The position numbers and the translations under genes are program-made. From JBICHM01 sp043101835 (GTDB lineage: Bacteria > Planctomycetota > Phycisphaerae > Phycisphaerales > UBA1924), in assembly GCA_043101835.1 (NCBI GenBank), contig JBICHM010000056.1, forward strand, positions 1 through 5,267: DNA of 5,267 nt. The letters are read 5' to 3'. Under the pieces are notes generated by a model. It was not told the origin of the DNA, made no database searches, and saw only the letters and a program-made list of their open reading frames with translations. Shown one piece after another: positions 1 to 5,267 of the stretch; position 1 is the stretch's first letter, and every line of letters begins with the position of its first letter.

Positions 1-1
1 G

Positions 2-931
2 ATGGACACCACCGCCGAGCAGGACGCGGCGTGGATGCGCGAGGCGCTGAATCATCCCGGGCTCGATGAGGCGATGCGGACGGGCGACGCGGCGCTCGTC
101 TCACACCAGCTCGCCGAACTCCACCCGGATGTCGCGCTGCTGCTGACGGAGGAGATCGCGGCGTACGGGAGGCGGTTCGACGGCGCGGCGCCGCTGATGG
201 TGGTGCGCCTCGATGAGGTCTACGAAACGGTGGCGAAGGCGACGGGCGAGGCGAACATGCCGCGCGTGCACGACGCGATGGTGGATGTCGCCGAGCGCGC
301 CGTTGTGGCGGCCAATCGAGGCGATCTCATGCTCGCGGTGGCCCCGTCGGGGCTCGAGCGGTACCTCGAGTGGGTCGAGGGCGCTCCGGCGCGAGCGGCG
401 ATGCTCGGCAAGCCGGCGCCGGCGCTGTCGATCCTCTGGGACAGCGACCCACGCCGGAACATCCGCGGCCTGCACGACCTGCGCGGCACAGTGGTCGTCC
501 TCGACTTCTGGGCGACCTGGTGCGGCCCCTGCATCGCGTCCTTCCCGGAGATGCGGGCGCTCGTCGAGCACTACAAGGGCTACCCGGTGGAGGTGGTCGG
601 CGTCACGAGCCTGCAGGGGTACACGATGTTCCCCGGGCGGGGGCGCGTGCAGGCGGGATCGGATCGGCAGGAGTTCCAGCAGATGGAGGAGGCGATGCGC
701 CTCCACAACGTCACCTGGACCGTGGTCTTCTCGCGGGAGCCGGTGTTCAACCCCGACTACGGCATCCGGGGGATTCCGCACATGGCGATCATCGATCCCG
801 ATGGCAACCTGCGTCACCGGGGCCTGCATCCGGGGAGTGACCTCGAGGGGAAGGTGGAGATGATCAACGCGCTGCTGCAAGAGCGCGGGCTGGCGTTCCC
901 GGAGGGGAAGATCGCTGCGCCCCGGCGGTAG
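2..931 (+). CDS. TlpA-like thioredoxin-fold disulfide oxidoreductase, probably 5'-truncated by the window edge
   Basis: Probable thiol-disulfide oxidoreductase of the TlpA/ResA type. The visible part is 309 residues. Residues 1-130 are Ala/Glu-rich and look helical. The thioredoxin fold starts near LGKPAP (135-140). The active site WCGPC is at 173-177 (C174 and C177), within FWATWCGPCIASFP, and the cis-proline is P259 in RGIPH. A loop of about a dozen residues near 210-221 (FPGRGR...) is inserted after the VTS strand. The protein aligns throughout with the downstream paralog: its REALNHP (13-19) matches KRALEHP there at 144-150. By that alignment the ATG at base 2 is internal, and roughly 130 N-terminal residues, including any signal peptide, lie outside the window. 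The true start therefore cannot be seen. Extracytoplasmic location is inferred from the paralog. The stop is TAG at 929-931. Family assignment is strong; the substrate is unknown. Confidence 0.88.
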   Translation: MDTTAEQDAAWMREALNHPGLDEAMRTGDAALVSHQLAELHPDVALLLTEEIAAYGRRFDGAAPLMVVRLDEVYETVAKATGEANMPRVHDAMVDVAERAVVAANRGDLMLAVAPSGLERYLEWVEGAPARAAMLGKPAPALSILWDSDPRRNIRGLHDLRGTVVVLDFWATWCGPCIASFPEMRALVEHYKGYPVEVVGVTSLQGYTMFPGRGRVQAGSDRQEFQQMEEAMRLHNVTWTVVFSREPVFNPDYGIRGIPHMAIIDPDGNLRHRGLHPGSDLEGKVEMINALLQERGLAFPEGKIAAPRR

Positions 932-952
932 GCTGTCGGTACACAGTGCAGT

Positions 953-982
953 GGAACGCGCAGCGCGCCTGCGCCGTGTTCC
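953..982 (+). other. Bulged hairpin in the gap between the two TlpA-like genes
   Basis: GGAAC (953-957) plus GCGCAG (958-963) can pair with CTGCGC (969-974) and GTTCC (978-982), leaving a 5-base loop and a 3-base bulge (975-977). It lies 22 bases after the first gene's stop and about 40 bases before the second gene's start. No T-run follows, so a classic intrinsic terminator is not supported. It could be an mRNA-end or processing structure, a weak terminator, or chance pairing in GC-rich DNA. Confidence 0.3.
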
Positions 983-1008
983 CGGGTGAGGGTCGGCGCA
1001 CACAGACT

Positions 1009-1014
1009 GAGGAG
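1009..1014 (+). promoter_or_regulatory. Shine-Dalgarno site for the second TlpA-like gene
   Basis: GAGGAG ends 8 bases before the ATG at 1023, a normal spacing. An in-frame TGA at 1008-1010 rules out an upstream extension, so this site and the signal peptide together fix the start. It is the only clear ribosome binding site among the three visible start regions; the transporter and trpB have none. Confidence 0.75.
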
Positions 1015-1022
1015 ATTCGCGC

Positions 1023-2357
1023 ATGCGGAAGTTGCATCTGATCGCGGGCCTGGCGGCGGGCGCTCTGGCGCTGCAGGCGTCGGCGATGCCGCCGGCGGAG
1101 TTCGAGGCGCTGCAGGACCGGTACCAGGAGGGATGGACGAATCTCTTTGAGGGCGGGTCGGCGAAGAGCGCGGATGTGTTCCGCGTGCGGTCGTCGACTG
1201 TCGAGGATCTCGACCTGTCGTCGATGACGGCGATGCAGATCGCGTGGCTTCAGGATCGCGGGCTGCTGAAGTTCAGCCACAAGGACCAGGAGACCGGGGC
1301 GACGGAGACGGTGGACCTCGTCGACGATGCGCTGGAGCGCCTGCGGTCGTACGCGGACGATGCGGGTCTGGAAGGGGCCGCTGCGCTGGCGACGATCGCG
1401 GCGATCGAGGTTCGGAATGTTGAAGCCCCCGAGGCGAGGGCGGCGCTCGCGAAGCGGGCGCTCGAGCACCCGGAGATCATTGTCGCGGTGCGCGACGGCG
1501 CATTGGGCGCATTCGTGATGGCGGTGCGCTACTCCCTCGGCGACGAGGCGTTCCCACTGGTCGCCGACGAGGCGCTTGCGCTGGCGCACGCGTTCGCGTC
1601 GGCGGAGTCAGTCGCGCCGGAGGCTGCCGGCTCGCTGGAGTCGATGTACGCCATTGCGAAGCAGGCCGTCGGCGAGGAGAACCTCAGCGAGGTCGAGGGT
1701 GTCCGCCTCGGGCTCATCCGCCTCGGCACGCAGCTGATCGATGACGAGACCGCGTCGCTCGACGCTGGCATGGAGCGCTTCCTGCGCGGCCAGGTGCAGA
1801 CGCTCGAACTGGCGCCCAAGGTGGCGCAGCTCGTCGGCAGCCCGGCGCCGGACCTCTCCATCACCTGGAGCAGCGGCGAGCAGATCACGAGCCTGAAGGA
1901 CCTGCGCGGCAAAGTGGTGGTGCTTGACTTCTGGGCCACCTGGTGCGGCCCGTGCATCGCGTCGTTCCCGAACGTGGCGAAGCTGGTCGAGCGGTACGAG
2001 GGATACCCGGTCGTCGTCCTGGGCGTCACGAGCCCGCAGGGGAGTGTGATCTTCCCCGATGACCGCGGCAGCGTGGCCGCCGAGTCGCACGAGGAAGAGT
2101 TCGCCCTGATGGCCGAGTACATCGTGGCGAAGGACATGAACTGGGCGGTCGTCTTCACCGAGCAGGAGGTCTTCAACCCCGAGTACGGCGTGCGCGGGAT
2201 CCCGCACATGACGATCATCGGGCCGGACGGGACCGTCGCGGCGAACAACCTGCACCCGGCGCAGCCGCTGGCCGACAAGGCGGAGATCATCGACCCGCTG
2301 CTCGAGGCGGCGGGCCTCCCTCACCCGGCCCCGCTGCCCGAGGGCGACGAAGGCTGA
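1023..2357 (+). CDS. Secreted TlpA-like thioredoxin-fold disulfide oxidoreductase with long N-terminal helical region
   Basis: Complete 444-residue protein. A Sec signal peptide is visible: RK at 2-3, a hydrophobic core at 7-17, and ASA at 19-21 as a likely cleavage site. The mature protein should therefore be periplasmic or otherwise extracytoplasmic. Residues about 22-265 are Ala/Glu/Leu-rich, look largely helical, and match no domain I recognise. The thioredoxin fold begins near VGSPAPDLSI (271-280). WCGPC is at 307-311 (C308 and C311), followed by the VTSPQG strand, a loop near 344-356, and RGIPH with cis-P394. TlpA/ResA-type proteins use these cysteines to reduce or exchange disulfides in exported proteins, for example in cytochrome c maturation; the substrate here is unknown. 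At 444 residues it is much longer than a typical TlpA of under 200 residues. It shares VVVLDFWATWCGPCIASFP with the upstream gene, using different synonymous codons, which indicates an old tandem duplication. A strong hairpin follows the gene. Confidence 0.92.
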   Translation: MRKLHLIAGLAAGALALQASAMPPAEFEALQDRYQEGWTNLFEGGSAKSADVFRVRSSTVEDLDLSSMTAMQIAWLQDRGLLKFSHKDQETGATETVDLVDDALERLRSYADDAGLEGAAALATIAAIEVRNVEAPEARAALAKRALEHPEIIVAVRDGALGAFVMAVRYSLGDEAFPLVADEALALAHAFASAESVAPEAAGSLESMYAIAKQAVGEENLSEVEGVRLGLIRLGTQLIDDETASLDAGMERFLRGQVQTLELAPKVAQLVGSPAPDLSITWSSGEQITSLKDLRGKVVVLDFWATWCGPCIASFPNVAKLVERYEGYPVVVLGVTSPQGSVIFPDDRGSVAAESHEEEFALMAEYIVAKDMNWAVVFTEQEVFNPEYGVRGIPHMTIIGPDGTVAANNLHPAQPLADKAEIIDPLLEAAGLPHPAPLPEGDEG

Positions 2358-2384
2358 GCCCGGCGCGCTCATCAGGATGCAAAC

Positions 2385-2425
2385 CGACGCCGCCCGTGCG
2401 ACAATCGCGCGGGCGGCGTTGTTGT
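2385..2425 (+). terminator. Strong GC-rich hairpin, probable intrinsic terminator of the TlpA-like unit
   Basis: Bases 2385-2400 pair with 2406-2421 in an uninterrupted 16-pair stem (14 Watson-Crick pairs, with G-T pairs at 2386/2420 and 2397/2409) around the 5-base loop ACAAT. The right arm runs into TTGTTGT, a short and imperfect T-rich tail. The hairpin starts 28 bases after the stop of the second TlpA-like gene and ends 37 bases before the transporter start, so it separates two transcription units. The imperfect T tract is the main doubt; a 5'-leader structure of the transporter mRNA is the alternative. Confidence 0.62.
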
Positions 2426-2458
2426 GCGCCGGCCGGCTGACCGACGCCCCGGGACCCG

Positions 2459-3865
2459 ATGCGCATGCTCCGCCGCCTGAATCCGTTCCGCTCGCTCCCC
2501 AACCCGCGCGAGGTGTGGGCGTGGGGGATGTACGACCTGGCGAACCAGTCGTTCACGCTGCTGATCAACACGCTGCTCTTCGCGGTGTATTTCAAGCAGG
2601 TGGTGGTGGGGTCGGAGACCGATGCGCTCTCGGCGAGGGGCGACCGGCTGTGGGGCGCGGTGGCGTCTGTGAGCATGCTCGCGGTGGTGGTGGTTTCGCC
2701 CTTTCTCGGGGCGCTGGCCGACGGGCGTGGGTGGAAGAAGAAGTTTCTGATGGGCACGGGGCTGGTGTGCGTGGCGCTCACCTGCTCGTTCGCGGCGATC
2801 GGCGAGGGGCAGATTGCTCTGGCGATCGCGCTCTACATTCCCGCAAACATCGCGTACCAGCTCGGCGAGAACTTCCTGGCGTCGTTTCTTCCGGAGGTCT
2901 CGACGCCGTCGAACATCGGGCGCGTCAGCGCGATCGGCTGGACGATGGGGTACGTGGGCTCGCTGGGGTTGGCGTTGGCGCTGATCCTGTCGATCTTTGT
3001 CTTCGGGGTGACGGACAAACGCGAGTGGACGGTGCTGTTCGTCTTCGCGGGGCTGTGGTTCCTGGGCGGGATGATCGCGCCGGCGATTCTGCTGCGCGAG
3101 GCGGCGCCGGTGGCGCAGCACGCGGGCGCGCGGAGCGCGAGCGCCGAGGCGGCGGCGCGCATCCGCGAGACGGTGCGCGACGCGGGCCGATACCGCCAGT
3201 TGCTGCGGTTCTTCCTGTCGTTCTTCGCCTACGGCATGGGCATGCAGACGGTCATCTTCTTCGCGGCGATCATTGCGACCGACATCGCGTTCAAGGGGCG
3301 CGACGACGCCGAGCAGATGCTGTTCTACTTCACGATTCTGCTGACGATCACCGCGGGCGGCGCGGCGCTGCTGACGAGCAATATCCAGGACCGCATCGGC
3401 TCGATGCGCACGCTCAAGGGATTCCTCGTGGTGTGGATGCTCGCCCTCATCGGGCTGGCGTCGTACACGATCGCGGCCAATCGGGGGACGCCCTGGCCAT
3501 TCTGGAGTTTCTGGCCGATCGGCGCGTTGATCGGCTTCGGCCTGGGCGGCGTCGGGCCGGCGAGCCGCGCGACGGTGGGCTCGTTTACGCCGCGCCACAA
3601 GACGGCGGAGTTCTTCGGGCTCTGGGGGTTCGTCTACAAGCTCTCGGCAGTGGTTGGCGTCGCGCTCTTCGGGCTGACGAAGGCGGGGCTGGGCGACGAA
3701 GCCTCGCTCGGACTGCTCTTCGGGTACTTCGCGCTCGGGTTCGGGCTGCTCTTCGCGGTCCGGGAAGATGCGGGCATCGAGTCGGCCCGCCAGGCGGAGC
3801 GCGACGCGGGGCTCTCGCCCCGGACCGAGCAGCGGGCCACGGTTGAGGCGCCGACGGATCTCTAG
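2459..3865 (+). CDS. Major facilitator superfamily transporter, UMF1/Atg22-like
   Basis: Integral inner-membrane protein of 468 residues, a usual length for the family, with about 12 hydrophobic helices (roughly 29-46, 66-85, 96-113, 117-137, 155-182, 190-212, 248-273, 287-305, 318-339, 350-368, 386-406, 416-434). A charged Ala/Arg-rich central loop lies at about 213-247 and the C-terminal tail is hydrophilic. YDLANQSF (25-32) resembles the YDWANSAF-type signature of UMF1/Atg22-like permeases. GALADGRGWKKKF (84-96) and DRIGSMRTLKG (311-321) are the motif-A-like loops of the two halves. TPRHKTAEFFGLWG (377-390) matches the family's conserved C-terminal region. The fungal relative Atg22 exports amino acids from the vacuole; substrates of bacterial members are mostly unknown, so none is assigned. 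The ATG at 2459 is the first start after an in-frame TGA at 2438-2440. No Shine-Dalgarno is visible, and the ATG at 2465 is an alternative start. Confidence 0.9.
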   Translation: MRMLRRLNPFRSLPNPREVWAWGMYDLANQSFTLLINTLLFAVYFKQVVVGSETDALSARGDRLWGAVASVSMLAVVVVSPFLGALADGRGWKKKFLMGTGLVCVALTCSFAAIGEGQIALAIALYIPANIAYQLGENFLASFLPEVSTPSNIGRVSAIGWTMGYVGSLGLALALILSIFVFGVTDKREWTVLFVFAGLWFLGGMIAPAILLREAAPVAQHAGARSASAEAAARIRETVRDAGRYRQLLRFFLSFFAYGMGMQTVIFFAAIIATDIAFKGRDDAEQMLFYFTILLTITAGGAALLTSNIQDRIGSMRTLKGFLVVWMLALIGLASYTIAANRGTPWPFWSFWPIGALIGFGLGGVGPASRATVGSFTPRHKTAEFFGLWGFVYKLSAVVGVALFGLTKAGLGDEASLGLLFGYFALGFGLLFAVREDAGIESARQAERDAGLSPRTEQRATVEAPTDL

Positions 3866-3887
3866 CCGGGCCGCGCGGGTCGTCGCC

Positions 3888-3893
3888 TAGACT
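3888..3893 (+). promoter_or_regulatory. Candidate -10 element for a leaderless trpB transcript
   Basis: TAGACT matches TATAAT at four of six positions, including the key TA...T. It ends 8 bases before the trpB ATG, which would put transcription start at or within a few bases of the start codon. No GGAG-type ribosome binding site lies in the 36-base gap, which fits leaderless translation. I see no good -35 box at normal spacing, where the sequence runs into the end of the transporter gene. The related AGACTGA also occurs at 1004-1010 upstream of the second TlpA-like gene, but that gene has its own Shine-Dalgarno. Confidence 0.4.
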
Positions 3894-3901
3894 GACCGAC
3901 C

Positions 3902-5176
<1,275 letters not shown>

Positions 5177-5182
5177 CGGCTA

Positions 5183-5266
5183 CTAGAGGCGTTCGACATC
5201 CTCGGTGCGCAGGTGCGGCAGCCGGCGCTGCAGCCGGGCGCCGAGCATCCACAGCGCGTGAAATGC
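5183..5266 (-). CDS. C-terminal end of an unidentified minus-strand gene, cut by the right edge
   Basis: Reading leftwards from 5266, the minus strand gives 27 codons ending at TAG (CTA on the plus strand at 5183-5185). The peptide begins AFHALWMLGARLQ and ends TEDVERL. About 23 of the 27 codons end in G or C, as in the neighbouring genes, and the reading is open to the window edge. Both points suggest a real coding end rather than chance. It converges on trpB with 6 bases between the stops. The fragment is too short to recognise a family, and it could still be a chance open stretch. Confidence 0.5.
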   Translation of the reverse strand, partial: AFHALWMLGARLQRRLPHLRTEDVERL

Positions 5267-5267
5267 G

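Noticed and set aside
101..1024. 307-codon minus-strand open frame opposite the first TlpA-like gene
   Set aside because: His/Arg-rich shadow of a well-supported thioredoxin-fold gene, with no motif of its own.
1..2357. The pair as a dedicated cytochrome c maturation system
   Set aside because: WCGPC alone does not define the pathway. No cytochrome, CcmF/CcsA or DsbD-like gene is in the window.
2400..2405. GACAAT as a -10 box for the transporter gene
   Set aside because: It lies in the loop of the 16-pair hairpin, more than 50 bases before the start, with no -35 box seen. The hairpin explains the site better.
2437..2445. CTGACCGAC, repeated at 3892-3900 just before trpB, as a shared operator
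   Set aside because: A 9-base match at different distances from the two starts (13 and 1 bases) is weak in GC-rich DNA. Both copies supply the in-frame TGA before the start, but nothing more can be supported.
2372..3598. 408-codon minus-strand open frame opposite the transporter
   Set aside because: Its composition is dominated by Arg, His, Gln and Ala with no domain, typical of the antisense shadow of a GC-rich gene.
2377..3846. 489-codon plus-strand open frame overlapping the transporter, longer than the transporter itself
   Set aside because: It is Arg/Gly/Ala-rich with no recognisable motif, while the overlapping frame gives a clear 12-helix transporter with family motifs. Long spurious frames are expected at this GC content.
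5224..5242. GGCGC/GCGCC short inverted repeat near the right edge
   Set aside because: Only five pairs, with no T-run, and inside the probable minus-strand coding end.

Overview
The window is ordinary chromosomal DNA from a GC-rich bacterium (about two thirds G+C by eye, third codon positions almost all G or C in the real genes). The gene style suggests Planctomycetota, possibly a Phycisphaerae-like lineage: secreted TlpA-type thioredoxin-fold proteins with a long helical N-terminal region, an Atg22/UMF1-type transporter, and weak or absent ribosome binding sites. This placement is an impression from family style, not a computed one. No mobile element, CRISPR array, tRNA or rRNA is visible.

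Layout. Bases 1-2357 hold two tandem, same-strand paralogs of a TlpA/thioredoxin-fold disulfide oxidoreductase. The first is very probably cut by the left edge. The second is complete, with a signal peptide and a Shine-Dalgarno site. A 91-base gap with a bulged hairpin separates them. A 101-base gap (2358-2458) contains a strong 16-pair hairpin that probably ends the thioredoxin unit. Bases 2459-3865 encode a 12-helix major facilitator transporter of the UMF1/Atg22-like type. After only 36 bases comes trpB (3902-5176), the tryptophan synthase beta chain, with a TAGACT -10-like box placed so that its mRNA could be leaderless. Six bases past trpB, the C-terminal end of a minus-strand gene converges on it and runs off the right edge.

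How the genes relate. The two thioredoxin-fold proteins probably act outside the cytoplasm on protein disulfides and look like a duplicated pair. The transporter and trpB share a strand and lie close together, but nothing links them functionally, and trpA is not next to trpB. I found no convincing undescribed system. The points most worth a second look are the divergent TlpA pair with its unassigned N-terminal region, the possible leaderless promoter of trpB, and the separation of trpB from trpA.
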